Of a DNA stretch of 64,000 nucleotides, positions 1-8,995 are shown one piece after another. The notes beneath the pieces were generated by a model. The model saw nothing but the letters and a program-made list of their open reading frames with translations. It did no database searches and was not told where the DNA came from. The position numbers were made by a program, and so were the translations under genes. Origin of the DNA: an uncultured Eubacteriales bacterium. Its GTDB lineage: Bacteria > Bacillota > Clostridia > Peptostreptococcales > Anaerovoracaceae. Each line of letters starts with the position of its first letter. Within the stretch, counting starts at the first letter, position 1. The stretch is from contig CAJTYS010000013.1 of the NCBI GenBank assembly GCA_910583765.1, forward strand, positions 18,744 to 82,743, read 5' to 3'.

Positions 1-628
1 CTCCAGTGACAAAGTGATCGCTGATGGTCATCATGGCCAGGGCGTTCACCCGATTGTAGGCAGCGTTCATGTAGAGCGCCGCGGCTTCCATTTCCACGGC
101 CATCACGCCCATCTCCGCCCACTTTTTCCACCAATCTCCAAATTCGTAGAACACATCGCAGGAAACGATGTTTCCGGCTTTAAAAGGGATGTTCAGTTTT
201 TCCGACGCGTCCCTTGCCTTTGACAGCAGCTCATAACTGGCGCAAGGCGCATAAGTCCCAGGGACCTGAAAGGCGTGGGAGTAATTGGAGTCCGTAGAGG
301 CCGCGACGCCCAGGACGATGTCTTTGATTTTGATGCCTTCGTGGAACGAACCAGCCGTGCCAATGCGGATCAAGTTCTGGACCTTGTATTCTGTGATCAG
401 TTCCCAGGAATAGATGCCCATGGAAGGCATGCCCATGCCAGTGCCTTGTACGGAAACCGGCACGCCTTTGTATGTGCCAGTGTAGCCCAGCATGCCCCGA
501 ATCTCGTTATACAGCTTTGGATTGGACAGATAGTTTTCCGCAATGTATTTAGCCCGGAGCGGGTCTCCTGGAAGGAGAATGGTTTCTGCGATGTCACCAG
601 TGCTCGCAGCGTTGATATGTGTGCTCAT
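1..628 (-). CDS. deoD: Purine nucleoside phosphorylase, DeoD type (3' end cut by window edge)
   Basis: Cytosolic enzyme that splits purine (deoxy)nucleosides with phosphate into base and (deoxy)ribose-1-phosphate for purine salvage. The ATG at 628 follows an AAAGGAAG ribosome site. The 209 visible residues start MSTHINAAST and carry the phosphate-binding LPGDPLRAKYI near residue 19, RIGTAGS in the middle, AVEMEAAALY (nucleoside contact) and a terminal ISDH whose Asp is the catalytic proton donor of the hexameric family. DeoD proteins are usually about 235 residues, so only about 25 are missing beyond base 1. It lies downstream of the PucR regulator on the same strand but has its own promoter and follows a terminator, so it is probably an independent unit. 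The identification is secure. Confidence 0.95.
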   Translation of the reverse strand, partial: MSTHINAASTGDIAETILLPGDPLRAKYIAENYLSNPKLYNEIRGMLGYTGTYKGVPVSVQGTGMGMPSMGIYSWELITEYKVQNLIRIGTAGSFHEGIKIKDIVLGVAASTDSNYSHAFQVPGTYAPCASYELLSKARDASEKLNIPFKAGNIVSCDVFYEFGDWWKKWAEMGVMAVEMEAAALYMNAAYNRVNALAMMTISDHFVTG

Positions 629-691
629 GCTTTCACTTCCTTTCGTGTTTGGTTGGGTGCTGTTTCGCGTTTCTTGCGACCCTTTAGTTCC

Positions 692-720
692 ATCATATCA
701 TCAGTGTCCGGCTATTTCAA
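692..720 (-). promoter_or_regulatory. Sigma-A-type promoter of deoD
   Basis: Reading the minus strand, a -35 TTGAAA (715-720) and a -10 TATGAT (692-697) are separated by exactly 17 bases, and the -10 is preceded by TGA, giving an extended -10. It lies about 65 bases upstream of the deoD start codon. Inferred from consensus match only. Confidence 0.6.
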
Positions 721-754
721 CTAATTTTCCCCAGTGCCCTTTTCCTGATCCGCC

Positions 755-776
755 AAAAACAGGCGTCAGCACCTGT
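755..776 (-). terminator. Intrinsic terminator behind the PucR regulator
   Basis: On the minus strand ACAGGTG and CGCCTGT form a 7-bp stem (one G-U pair) around a CTGA loop, followed directly by TTTTT. It sits just past the stop of the PucR-family gene and before the deoD promoter, separating the two units. Confidence 0.6.
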
Positions 777-802
777 CAAGGTTTCTTGGCCCTAGAGTCT
801 GT

Positions 803-2359
803 TTAGATATTGTGGTATCGCCAGATCGCCAGGGCCATGTAGAAATCATAAGTGACCGGCATCAAAGTGAAATTCGTGTTTGTCAGCTGCTTGACCTTGT
901 TCAGACGATAAGTGACCGTGTTTCTGTGGAGATACAGCATGTCAGCAGTCTGATTCAGCTTGGAGTCACAGTCGATCAAATAAGCGGCAAGGGTCTCCAG
1001 CAGCGCGTCGCTGTCATTTCGCAGCGCATCGATGATGTGATAGAAATATTCGGTCCGCTTGCTGTTGACTTTAGAAAGGGCCGTGACTTCCTGGGTGAGC
1101 AGGATGTCATGGATGTCCCAGCATCGCCGGTTGAGAAAGATCTTTCCCAAGGCCGGCTCATTTTTGAGATAGTCGGTGTAAGTCCTCTTTATGGAAGCGA
1201 TCTCTTTGCTTCCGGTGTCCATGAAAAAGGAAGCCTTTTCATTGTAGCTTTCCACCAGCTTCCAAAGGTCCGTGTATAAAGCGTAATCCAGACTCTTGGA
1301 GAACGCGATGGAAGTCAGGATCACGAGATGGTCATCGATTTTGTCAGCAAGGAAGAACTTGTGATATTCATTGAATACTTGGATGATCTGATGGTGCAGT
1401 GCGTCTAAGGAAGCGTTTCCAGAGGAAATGACGATCAAGCTGGAGATGCGCTCAAACTCGATATTGGAATTCCAGAGGTACTTTTTTGCCGCGGAAGCTT
1501 CTGCCTTGAGGATGAGAGGCAGCAGGGTCTGGGGTGATTGGAGGTCTAAAGAATAGCCCCATATGGTAAAAAAGAATCCCACGCAGGAGCACATGTCGGT
1601 GAGGATTTTTTCATCCAGCTGTGTATTGTAGCAAGAAGCGTAGAGGGTCATCCTGGTGTTTTCAAAATAGGAAAAATCCATTTTATAGGCCCGAAGGCCA
1701 TTGTCCTCCACCATCTGATAGCCGGAAGGCGCGTAGCGGAACAGTTGATGAAAATGGTCAGGATCGTTCCAAACAGAAGAGGGGCGGTAAGTCACCTGAA
1801 AATAAACCTGGGAAGAGCCGCTGAGAAGCAGGTTGCATTTATAATGGTTGGAGATCACCCGCAGAAGGTTTTCCATGGTCCGCAGTTCAGTGGGGATTTG
1901 CGCCAGCCGTTTTTCTGTGGAACGGATAAAATCCTGGGAAAAATCAGAATCCCGAATAATAGCTTCCATGATGTCCGAGATGAGATCGCTGTATTTGACT
2001 TGATAACTATTGTTTTCCAACACAATCAGAGGAAAGTCGTGTTTATCCGCGGTCTGTATCAAAGTTTCATCCACCTGCGGAATCACCTTGCCCACGTAAA
2101 ACAAGACTAAAGCAATGGCCCCTGTGCTGATGAGATCTTCCATTGCTTCGCACTGCTTCTGCGCGTCATGGCGGAAGGCATAGAAAGCGGAAAGCACCAG
2201 TTCATTGGGCGTGAACACATCCAGCGTCGCATCGTCTTGGTCATGAAACTCCAATACGGATATGGAAGACACAATGCGGTCCAGGCCAGCCTTCCCTGCG
2301 ATGACCGTTCCAAAGCTGAGAGACGGCAGTGATAAACAGTCTTTAACCGTGATGCTCAT
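803..2359 (-). CDS. PucR-family transcriptional regulator
   Basis: Cytosolic activator of the PucR/CdaR class, 518 residues. Residues about 5-125 form the PucR N-terminal domain (starts MSITVKDCLSLPSL). The last 60 residues form the PucR-type C-terminal helix-turn-helix, with LNQTADMLYLHRNTVTYRLNK typical of the family. The ATG at 2359 is chosen over an upstream start because AGGAGG lies 7 bases before it; the upstream extension has no ribosome site. The gene is divergent from the cytosine-permease-like and DUF917 genes with a short shared intergenic region. PucR proteins classically sense purine or amide catabolism and control adjacent genes, so this one probably governs the divergent pair. 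The effector is not visible. Confidence 0.88.
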   Translation of the reverse strand: MSITVKDCLSLPSLSFGTVIAGKAGLDRIVSSISVLEFHDQDDATLDVFTPNELVLSAFYAFRHDAQKQCEAMEDLISTGAIALVLFYVGKVIPQVDETLIQTADKHDFPLIVLENNSYQVKYSDLISDIMEAIIRDSDFSQDFIRSTEKRLAQIPTELRTMENLLRVISNHYKCNLLLSGSSQVYFQVTYRPSSVWNDPDHFHQLFRYAPSGYQMVEDNGLRAYKMDFSYFENTRMTLYASCYNTQLDEKILTDMCSCVGFFFTIWGYSLDLQSPQTLLPLILKAEASAAKKYLWNSNIEFERISSLIVISSGNASLDALHHQIIQVFNEYHKFFLADKIDDHLVILTSIAFSKSLDYALYTDLWKLVESYNEKASFFMDTGSKEIASIKRTYTDYLKNEPALGKIFLNRRCWDIHDILLTQEVTALSKVNSKRTEYFYHIIDALRNDSDALLETLAAYLIDCDSKLNQTADMLYLHRNTVTYRLNKVKQLTNTNFTLMPVTYDFYMALAIWRYHNI

Positions 2360-2389
2360 ATGATGTTCCTCCTGTTGATCATTTCTTTC

Positions 2390-2418
2390 ATTATAACAGC
2401 CCAGATCTTTGGTCACAA
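2390..2418 (-). promoter_or_regulatory. Sigma-A-type promoter of the PucR regulator
   Basis: Minus-strand -35 TTGTGA (2413-2418), 17-base spacer, -10 TATAAT (2390-2395) preceded by TGT, so an extended -10 as well. About 30 bases upstream of the start codon at 2359. It faces the promoter of the divergent transporter operon, leaving roughly 75 bases between the two for a shared operator. Confidence 0.68.
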
Positions 2419-2490
2419 GGAAAATGTGCATATGCACAAACAAAACTAGACGGGTTTCAACAAAGAACCAAAGAAAAAAACAAAAAACTG

Positions 2491-2499
2491 TGATATACT
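2491..2499 (+). promoter_or_regulatory. Extended -10 of the permease-DUF917 operon
   Basis: TGATATACT is a TGn-extended -10 45 bases before the permease start. The -35 position holds only AAGAAA, so transcription probably depends on an activator, plausibly the divergent PucR protein. Inferred from pattern only. Confidence 0.45.
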
Positions 2500-2543
2500 G
2501 ACAGAAAATTTAGAAAGGAACGGCAACAAGCTAGAGAAAAAGT

Positions 2544-3818
2544 ATGGAAAAAAATAAAAAACAGCAAGAAACCACAGCCTTGAAGCCTATTGGACAAGAG
2601 GAACGCAGAGGCTGGATTTCCATGGCATTCGTGCAGGCGGGGATCTGCGTATGTGTGCCGGCGTTTCTGCTGGGCGCATTGCTTGCAGAAGCAATGCCTA
2701 TATGGTCTGCGATCATTTCAGGTTCCTTAGGATATTTGGTGGTGGTCATCGGCATGGTGGCGACTGGCATGATCGGCTGCGACCTGGGGATCGCTTCCTG
2801 CACCACATGTGAGGCGGGATTTGGAAAATCCGGAGCCAGGTTCATTGTCAGCATCATTTTCGCGGTAAACATGGTCGGTTGGTTCGGGATTCAAAACGGC
2901 GTTTGCGGAGAAGCGTTCAGCAACGCAGTGCAGGCAATGACAGGAGTTTCCATTCCTGTAGTGGTCTCTAACACAGTCTGGGGCATCATCATGCTGCTGA
3001 CCGCGGTATTCGGTGTCAGCGCACTGGAAAAGCTGGACAAAATATCCATCCCGCTTTTAATGCTCATCATGCTCTACGGCATCTTCCTGGCTGTGAAGAG
3101 TTATGGTACAGGCAGTTTGCGTGCAGAAACCGTACAGACCATGAGTTTCATGGGCGGCGTGGCATTATCTTTTAATTTCACTGCAGTGGGCACCATTACG
3201 GCCGCCGATTACACGAGATTCCAAAAAAGCAGGAAGGATACGGTGAAGTCGGTCTTTTACGGGGTGTTCCCAATGGGAGTCGTCACTTTGGTCATGGGCA
3301 TTGTTCTCACAAAGATGTCAGGGCAATATGATATCAGCATGGTCCTCATTGACGTAGGCCTGCCGCTGCTGGGGATCGCGGCTCTGGTGATTTCCACATG
3401 GACCACCAACTCTACCAATGCGTACAGCGCCGGACTGAACATTGTCATGGCCTTGAAGCTCAAGGATAACAGGAGACGGGAAGCAACTTTGATATCCGGT
3501 ATCATTGGGATCATCTTGTGTGACGTTGGAATCCTGGGCCACATTGAGGGTGTGCTGAGCATGCTGTCCTACGTGGTCTGTCCTGTAGGCGGCGTGATCC
3601 TGGCGGATTATTGGATCGTTGGCAGAGGAAAGAAAGAAAACTTTAGACCAAAAGAGGGCGTCAACTGGGCTGGCGTCATTTCCTGGGCTGTGGGCGCTGT
3701 GATCGCCTACTTTATCAAGATCGAATTCACAGGAATTCTCGCAGGCGCCGCGGTTTATCTGATCGTTGAAAGACTGATCCCGTCTTCATCAAGAAGCGGG
3801 GCAGGGAAAATAGAATAG
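2544..3818 (+). CDS. codB: Cytosine permease-like NCS1 family transporter
   Basis: Inner-membrane transporter of the NCS1 (nucleobase:cation symporter-1) family, closest in feel to CodB. It has 424 residues and about 12 hydrophobic segments. The N-terminal GWISMAFVQAGICVCVPAFL and the central GVALSFNFTAVGTITAADYTR region, followed by TTNSTNAYSAGLN, match the CodB subgroup pattern. The ribosome site at 2544 is weak, but the start gives the usual short cytoplasmic tail before helix 1. It is followed after 11 bases by the DUF917 gene, so the two should be one operon controlled with PucR. The substrate could be cytosine, another purine/pyrimidine base, or a hydantoin-like ring; the sequence cannot choose. 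Confidence 0.85.
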   Translation: MEKNKKQQETTALKPIGQEERRGWISMAFVQAGICVCVPAFLLGALLAEAMPIWSAIISGSLGYLVVVIGMVATGMIGCDLGIASCTTCEAGFGKSGARFIVSIIFAVNMVGWFGIQNGVCGEAFSNAVQAMTGVSIPVVVSNTVWGIIMLLTAVFGVSALEKLDKISIPLLMLIMLYGIFLAVKSYGTGSLRAETVQTMSFMGGVALSFNFTAVGTITAADYTRFQKSRKDTVKSVFYGVFPMGVVTLVMGIVLTKMSGQYDISMVLIDVGLPLLGIAALVISTWTTNSTNAYSAGLNIVMALKLKDNRRREATLISGIIGIILCDVGILGHIEGVLSMLSYVVCPVGGVILADYWIVGRGKKENFRPKEGVNWAGVISWAVGAVIAYFIKIEFTGILAGAAVYLIVERLIPSSSRSGAGKIE

Positions 3819-3829
3819 GAGGAAGCAAA

Positions 3830-4921
3830 ATGAGAGAATTGAACAAACAGGACATGATCGATGTATTGTACGGGTGCGCGGTTTTAGGAACAGGCGGAGG
3901 CGGCCCTCTGGAGGACGGCTTGAAGCTGATGGAGCCACACTTTGAAAAAGGCCAGACTCTGAAGCTCATCAAATTGGAAGAGCTGCCAGATGATGAATAC
4001 GCAGTCACGCCTTATGGCTGCGGCGCGCCTTCTGCGAATGGAAAAGATCCAAAGTTCAAGGAACTGGAACTTGCTGAGGAATCCGCGCCAGTATTGGCAG
4101 TACAGGCACTGGAAAGCGTTCTGGGAAAGAAGATCTACGCCATTGGTTCCACAGAACTGGGAGGAGCCAACACAGCCGAGGCGCTCCATGCGGCCATTGA
4201 AATGGATCTTCCGCTGCTGGACGCGGATCCTGCGGGAAGGTCTGTGCCAGAGCTGCAGCATTCTACATATTACATCAAAGATGTGCCCATCTATCCCATG
4301 GGCATTGCTACCTGCTTTGGAGAAAAGATCGTCATCCAGAACGTACAGAATGACCTGCGGGCAGAAGACATCGTAAGGGCCATTGCTGTGGCAAGTGACA
4401 ATATGGTAGGCGTCGCGGACCACGCTCATGAAGGACGGGTGATCAAAGAATCCTTGATTCCGGACATGATCACCTATGCTCAGGAGATCGGCGCTATTTT
4501 GCGTCAGGCAAAGGAAGCGGGCAAGGACGTGGCAAAGGCCATTACAGATGAAAAGGACGGAAAGATCCTGTTCAGGGGTTCTGTGACAGAATTTCCTTGG
4601 GAAACGAGAGACGGATTCAATTATGGTGAAATCTATCTGAAAGGCGAAGAGGGCTTTGCTGGTGAAACTTATAAGATCTGGTTGAAAAACGAGAATATCA
4701 TATCCTATAGAAACGGTGAGATCGATGTGACCGCGCCGGATCTGATCTGCATGATTGATGAAAAGGGTGATCCCATCACCACGCCGGGATTTGAGATCGG
4801 ACAGAGCATGACCATCGTTGCGCTGCCTGCGCCAAAGGCCTGGACAACACCGGAAGGACTCGCGTGCTTTGGGCCAAAGCATTTTGGCTTTGATATTGAG
4901 TACAAACCATTTGAAAGATAA
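3830..4921 (+). CDS. DUF917 family protein
   Basis: 363-residue cytosolic protein of the DUF917 family, which includes proteins proposed or shown to act on S-methyl-thiohydantoin and often travels with hydantoinases. The hallmark glycine-rich GTGGGG lies at residues 20-25, followed by the conserved GSTELGGANTAEAL region and the C-terminal PALPAP-like stretch (ALPAPKAWTTPEGL). The ATG has AGGAGGAAG before it. It is the second gene of the permease operon opposite a PucR regulator, suggesting uptake and intracellular processing of a small heterocyclic compound. No hydantoinase gene is adjacent in this window, so the substrate stays open. Confidence 0.85.
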   Translation: MRELNKQDMIDVLYGCAVLGTGGGGPLEDGLKLMEPHFEKGQTLKLIKLEELPDDEYAVTPYGCGAPSANGKDPKFKELELAEESAPVLAVQALESVLGKKIYAIGSTELGGANTAEALHAAIEMDLPLLDADPAGRSVPELQHSTYYIKDVPIYPMGIATCFGEKIVIQNVQNDLRAEDIVRAIAVASDNMVGVADHAHEGRVIKESLIPDMITYAQEIGAILRQAKEAGKDVAKAITDEKDGKILFRGSVTEFPWETRDGFNYGEIYLKGEEGFAGETYKIWLKNENIISYRNGEIDVTAPDLICMIDEKGDPITTPGFEIGQSMTIVALPAPKAWTTPEGLACFGPKHFGFDIEYKPFER

Positions 4922-4927
4922 GGATCT

Positions 4928-5036
4928 GCCAGGAACGGCCCCGCAGCTGTTCCTGGCTATTTATATATGTAGGAAATATCAAACGAAGCCTACTGCTGAA
5001 AAAGGAACCAGAAGAGCAGGCTTTGTTCTTTTTTTG
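4928..5036 (+). terminator. Tandem terminator region between convergent genes
   Basis: Two hairpins lie between the converging DUF917 and S66 peptidase genes. GCCAGGAAC (4928-4936) pairs with GTTCCTGGC (4949-4957) and is followed by TATTTATATA. A second imperfect stem (AAGCC..TGCT with AGCAGGCTT, 4986-5023) is followed by TTTGTTCTTTTTTT. The second also reads as a terminator on the minus strand for the peptidase. Confidence 0.6.
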
Positions 5037-5041
5037 AAGGA

Positions 5042-5986
5042 TTATCCAAAACAAAGAGTCATGGACAATGTGTCGAAACTAGCTTCCATGCCTAGAGCAA
5101 TGGTGCATTGGGGAGCCACATGGCCGGCTCGCAAATTGGCAATGGTCGGTTTTCCCCAAGGACGGACCACTTCGTCTATGATCTGCTGAATGGTCAGTAC
5201 GCTGCCGGCGATCCTGGTATTTGGCGGAACAGCGTCAGCATCAGGCTCCTGGCATTCTGTGAACGTCCCTAAGATAATTCCAGAACAGTCTCGGAATTTT
5301 CCTGCCAGTGAGAGCGCTGTGAGGGCTTTGTCCAGTCGGTAAGGCCGCTCGCCCACGTCTTCTAGGAATAGGATTTTATCCTTTGTGTCAACTTCATAGG
5401 GTGAGCCCAGCGTCCCCTGAAGCAGGGACAGATTTCCACCAGTGACCAGGCCCCGAGCTTTTCCAGGATACACAGCCTTTAGAGGCTGATGCGGGGGATT
5501 GATGACTGTTCCCGGCGGCTGGGCAGAAAAAAGGTTTTGTTTCAGGCTGTCTAAAGAATAGGAATCCATGCGGCTGTAGCTGGTGTTAGGCATGGGGCCG
5601 TGGAAGGTGATAAAGCCACAGAGCTGGTTGAAAGCAGTGTGGAGCGCCGTGATGTCGCTGTAGCCTAGGAAGACCTTAGGATTTTTCCGGATCATGTGAT
5701 AGTCCAGCAGCGGCAGGAGGCGGGTGGCTCCGAATCCGCCTCGGAGACAAAAGATCCCTTTTATGGAAGGATCAGCGAAGGCTTTGTTGATGTCATCTGC
5801 TCGCTGACGGTCAGGGCCTGATAAATAGCCATGGACCATATGGCAGCTAGGCATGACCACAGGCTCTAGGCCCAGGTAATTTATGGATGAAATTGATGTT
5901 TCCAAAATAGACGGGGGAACCGGAGAAGAAGGCGCGGCAAGGGCTACACGGTCTCCGAGTTTTAATGGTTCAGGTTTTTTCAGCAT
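5042..5986 (-). CDS. ldcA: S66 family LD-carboxypeptidase (MccF/LdcA-like)
   Basis: 314-residue serine carboxypeptidase of the S66 family, whose members remove the terminal D-Ala from L,D-linked murein tetrapeptides or inactivate peptidyl-nucleotide antibiotics. The catalytic triad is visible: Ser110 in GYSDIT, Glu209 in FLEDVGE, His289 in LRAGHV. The LRGGFGATRLLPLLD motif at 81-95 is also typical. No signal peptide is present, so it should act in the cytosol, fitting murein recycling. AAGGAGT precedes the ATG. It is monocistronic and divergent from the acyl-CoA synthetase. Murein recycling versus MccF-type antibiotic immunity cannot be separated here. Confidence 0.88.
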   Translation of the reverse strand: MLKKPEPLKLGDRVALAAPSSPVPPSILETSISSINYLGLEPVVMPSCHMVHGYLSGPDRQRADDINKAFADPSIKGIFCLRGGFGATRLLPLLDYHMIRKNPKVFLGYSDITALHTAFNQLCGFITFHGPMPNTSYSRMDSYSLDSLKQNLFSAQPPGTVINPPHQPLKAVYPGKARGLVTGGNLSLLQGTLGSPYEVDTKDKILFLEDVGERPYRLDKALTALSLAGKFRDCSGIILGTFTECQEPDADAVPPNTRIAGSVLTIQQIIDEVVRPWGKPTIANLRAGHVAPQCTIALGMEASFDTLSMTLCFG

Positions 5987-6018
5987 AAAAACGTACTCCT
6001 TATCATGTGATATGGAAC

Positions 6019-6064
6019 ATTATACTTTTTTTTGCTGGCAATTAGAAGGGATTAAGTGTATAAT
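6019..6064. promoter_or_regulatory. Divergent -10 elements, peptidase / acyl-CoA synthetase
   Basis: A TATAAT reads rightward at 6059-6064, 33 bases before the synthetase start, and another reads leftward at 6019-6024, before the peptidase. Neither has a good -35 at 17 bases, so both are tentative. Confidence 0.35.
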
Positions 6065-6096
6065 AGCAAACAATAAGCACAAAAAGGAGGGTATCT

Positions 6097-7740
6097 ATGG
6101 ATAAGAACAAACGCTTTATTTACGAGAACTACATTGATGTACAGGAAGATGAGCGAGGGGCGCTCCGGTCCATCAGCTTTAAAAATACAGAAGACTTTAA
6201 TTTTGCTTTTGACATTGTGGACAAGCTGGCCCAGGAACAGCCGGACAAGCTGGCCATGCTCCATATCGCGAAAAACAAGCGGGAGCGGAAGCTGACTTTT
6301 GAGGACATGAGCAAGTATTCGTCAAAAGCAGCAGCTTATTTTGAATCTCTCGGCATTCAAAAGGGCGACAGAGTCATGCTAGTGCTAAAACGGCATTACC
6401 AGTTTTGGTTCGCGATCTTGGGGCTCCATAAATTAGGGGCTGTGGCGATTCCTGCTACTAATTTAATGAAGCAGCAGGATTTTGAATATCGATTCAAGGC
6501 TGCTGGTGTGAAAGCCATTGTCTGCACTGCTGATGACGATGTGGCCTATCAGGTGGAGCTTGCTCTGGAGAACGTAGAGGAAAAGATCATTCCCATCATT
6601 GTCAGGGGGAAACGGGAAGGCTGGGAATCCTTTGATCGGGGCATCCAGCAGTTCAATGGTCCGTTCGCGCCAAAACAGCGGCCTTGCGGCACGGATCCAT
6701 CGATCATGTTTTTTACCTCAGGAACCACAGGCTATCCGAAGATCGCTACTCACAATTACAAGTATCCCTTGGGACATTTCATCACAGCCAAGTACTGGCA
6801 CCAGGTGGAACCGGATGGACTGCATTTCACCATCTCTGACACAGGCTGGGGAAAAGCCCTGTGGGGCAAGCTTTACGGCCAATGGCTTTGTGAAGCGCCG
6901 ATCTTTACTTATGACATGGACAGCTTTGACGCAGGCGAGATCCTAGATATGATCGCCAGACACAGGATCACCACTTTTTGTGCGCCGCCCACCGCGTATC
7001 GGATGATGATTAAAAAGGACCTGTCTAAGTATGATTTCAGCCATTTGAAGCATGTGACCACTGCGGGAGAGGCGCTGAACGCGGAAGTGTTCAATCAGTT
7101 CCAAAAGGTGTTGGGGCTGTCGCTGCATGAAGGTTTTGGACAGACGGAGATGACGCTGGCCATCGGCACGCTGAAGGGCACGGAGCCTCGGGCGGGTTCT
7201 ATGGGAAAACCAACGCCCCTTTATGATGTGGCTCTTTTGGATGAAAAGGGAAGGCCTGTGCCTCCAGGGGAAAAGGGCGAGATTGTCATCCGCACGGACA
7301 AGGAGACCCCTATTGGTCTCTTTGAGGGATATTATAGAAACGAAGAAATGACCAAGCAGGCGTGGCATAATGGCATTTACCACACAGGCGACACGGCGTG
7401 GAAAGATGAGGACGGATATTTCTGGTACGTGGGAAGGGATGATGATGTGATCAAGTCCGCGGGATACCGCATCGGACCTTTTGAGATCGAAAGCGTGCTC
7501 ATGGAACTGCCGTATGTGTTGGAATGTGGTGTCACGTCCGTGCATGGGAAAATCAGGGGGCAGGTGATCAAGGCCTGCATTGTGCTCATTGATGGGGTGG
7601 AAGGCACAGATGATTTGAAGAAAGAGATTCAGCGTTACGCCAGGAAAAAAATGGCGCACTACAAATATCCTCGGATCATTGAGTTTTGGGAAGAACTGCC
7701 GAAGACCATCAGCGGAAAGATTCAGCATAATAAATTGTAG
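6097..7740 (+). CDS. AMP-forming acyl-CoA synthetase
   Basis: 547-residue member of the ANL (acyl-CoA synthetase) superfamily. It activates a carboxylic acid with ATP to an acyl-adenylate, then transfers it to CoA. Motifs: P-loop-like SGTTGYPK at 208-215, GFGQTE at 346-351, YHTGD at 428-432, hinge-region GRDDDVIKSAGYRIGP from 446, and the C-terminal catalytic lysine in ISGKIQHNKL (Lys541). The usual arginine-rich ending is replaced by HNKL. AGGAGG precedes the ATG. It resembles medium-chain or acetyl/benzoate-type synthetases, and the substrate is not predictable. The following amidohydrolase gene, 88 bases on, releases acids from N-acyl or amide compounds in its family, so a salvage link is possible. 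Confidence 0.9.
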   Translation: MDKNKRFIYENYIDVQEDERGALRSISFKNTEDFNFAFDIVDKLAQEQPDKLAMLHIAKNKRERKLTFEDMSKYSSKAAAYFESLGIQKGDRVMLVLKRHYQFWFAILGLHKLGAVAIPATNLMKQQDFEYRFKAAGVKAIVCTADDDVAYQVELALENVEEKIIPIIVRGKREGWESFDRGIQQFNGPFAPKQRPCGTDPSIMFFTSGTTGYPKIATHNYKYPLGHFITAKYWHQVEPDGLHFTISDTGWGKALWGKLYGQWLCEAPIFTYDMDSFDAGEILDMIARHRITTFCAPPTAYRMMIKKDLSKYDFSHLKHVTTAGEALNAEVFNQFQKVLGLSLHEGFGQTEMTLAIGTLKGTEPRAGSMGKPTPLYDVALLDEKGRPVPPGEKGEIVIRTDKETPIGLFEGYYRNEEMTKQAWHNGIYHTGDTAWKDEDGYFWYVGRDDDVIKSAGYRIGPFEIESVLMELPYVLECGVTSVHGKIRGQVIKACIVLIDGVEGTDDLKKEIQRYARKKMAHYKYPRIIEFWEELPKTISGKIQHNKL

Positions 7741-7828
7741 GGTTTGTTTTTATTGTGATTTCATAATCCTGGCCATTGGGACATAGACATAGAATAATAG
7801 AGATTTTATGTCAGAAAGAGGTGTCCTG

Positions 7829-8995
7829 ATGGGGGTTGTACAAAATTTAGAGGAGTATATTCGGGAAGCGAGCCGCACAGCGAAAGAGGTATTTGAAGAA
7901 ATACACAGCTGGCCGGAGCTGGGGAATGAAGAGTTCAAGACCGTTACCTTGATCGGAAAAAAGCTAAAGTCCTTTGGCCTTGGGATCGAGAGGCCTTTGC
8001 CCACGGCTGTGGTGGCCAATATCAAGGGTGGGAACAACGGGGCAGGTAGGAGAAAGACTTATGGGATCCGGGCGGATATCGATGCTCTGCCGATCGCAGA
8101 AAAGACCATGGTCAGCTATCGTTCTCGGCGGGCAGGCGTCATGCATGCCTGCGGACATGACGCCCATGCAGGTATTTTAGTGGGACTGGCCCAAGTGCTG
8201 TGCCGCCTGCAGGAGCATCTGTCCCATGACGTGCGCCTGATTTTTCAGCCGGATGAAGAGGGCAGCGGCGGCGCGGAGGAGCTGATCCAAGCAGGCGCGC
8301 TGAGAGGCGTGGATCGAATCTTTGGTTTTCATGTGAAGCCGGAACTGCCTGCGGGGACCATCGGCATCCAATACGGCACGGTCCACGGGGAATCTCAGAT
8401 GTTTCAAGCAAAGATCAGCGGCGCTCAAGCACATGGCGCGAAGCCTCACCTGGGGAGGGATCCGATCTATGGGGCAGCGGAATTCATTTCCATGTGCCAA
8501 GGCATTTTATCCAGGGATTTGGATCCTGCCAGAGCAGGGTTGATTACCTTCGGGCGCATTGAAGGCGGGGAGGCTGGCAATGTTCTGGCTGGACATGTGG
8601 AGATGAAAGGCATTGTGCGGGGAGAGGACAGCGCAGTATGCGATTTGCTGCGCAACCGCATGAACATTATTGCCAAAGGCTTATCCCAGGTGTTGTCCAT
8701 GGACATGGAACTGAAATTCGTCCCTGGCTGCGGCGCTCTGATCAATGACGCGGCTTCAGTGAAGCTGGTGCAAAACTCCGCAGCAGTGGCAGGAGAGGTG
8801 ACAGAGTTAAAGCGGATTTCTATGACTGTAGATGATTTTTCTGCTTATCTGGAGCATGTGCCGGGCGCTTATTTCTTTTTGGGCAGCGGCTTTGATGACA
8901 GGGAGAACAGCCCGCTTCACACAGGAGATTTCCAGGTGAACGAAGACTGCCTGTTAGTGGGGGTGGAAACTCTTGCGCGGCTCTGCTTGGAATGA
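7829..8995 (+). CDS. M20 family amidohydrolase (hippurate hydrolase / aminoacylase type)
   Basis: Zinc-dependent M20D peptidase-like amidohydrolase, 388 residues from the internal ATG at 7829, preferred because AGAGGTG lies before it; an upstream in-frame ATG at 7808 has none. Metal and catalytic motifs: RADIDALPI at 81-89, MHACGHDAH at 105-113, QPDEEGSGGA with Glu143/Glu144, FGFHVKPELPAG, and the C-terminal LHTGDFQVNED histidine. The dimerisation lid lies between about 185 and 300. Related enzymes hydrolyse N-acyl amino acids, hippurate or indole-acetyl conjugates. No signal peptide, so cytosolic. It follows the acyl-CoA synthetase on the same strand. Confidence 0.9.
   Translation: MGVVQNLEEYIREASRTAKEVFEEIHSWPELGNEEFKTVTLIGKKLKSFGLGIERPLPTAVVANIKGGNNGAGRRKTYGIRADIDALPIAEKTMVSYRSRRAGVMHACGHDAHAGILVGLAQVLCRLQEHLSHDVRLIFQPDEEGSGGAEELIQAGALRGVDRIFGFHVKPELPAGTIGIQYGTVHGESQMFQAKISGAQAHGAKPHLGRDPIYGAAEFISMCQGILSRDLDPARAGLITFGRIEGGEAGNVLAGHVEMKGIVRGEDSAVCDLLRNRMNIIAKGLSQVLSMDMELKFVPGCGALINDAASVKLVQNSAAVAGEVTELKRISMTVDDFSAYLEHVPGAYFFLGSGFDDRENSPLHTGDFQVNEDCLLVGVETLARLCLE

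Noticed and set aside
4928..5036. Tandem hairpins considered as a riboswitch or attenuator
   Set aside because: They lie between two converging genes at their 3' ends, where terminators are expected, and T-runs follow.
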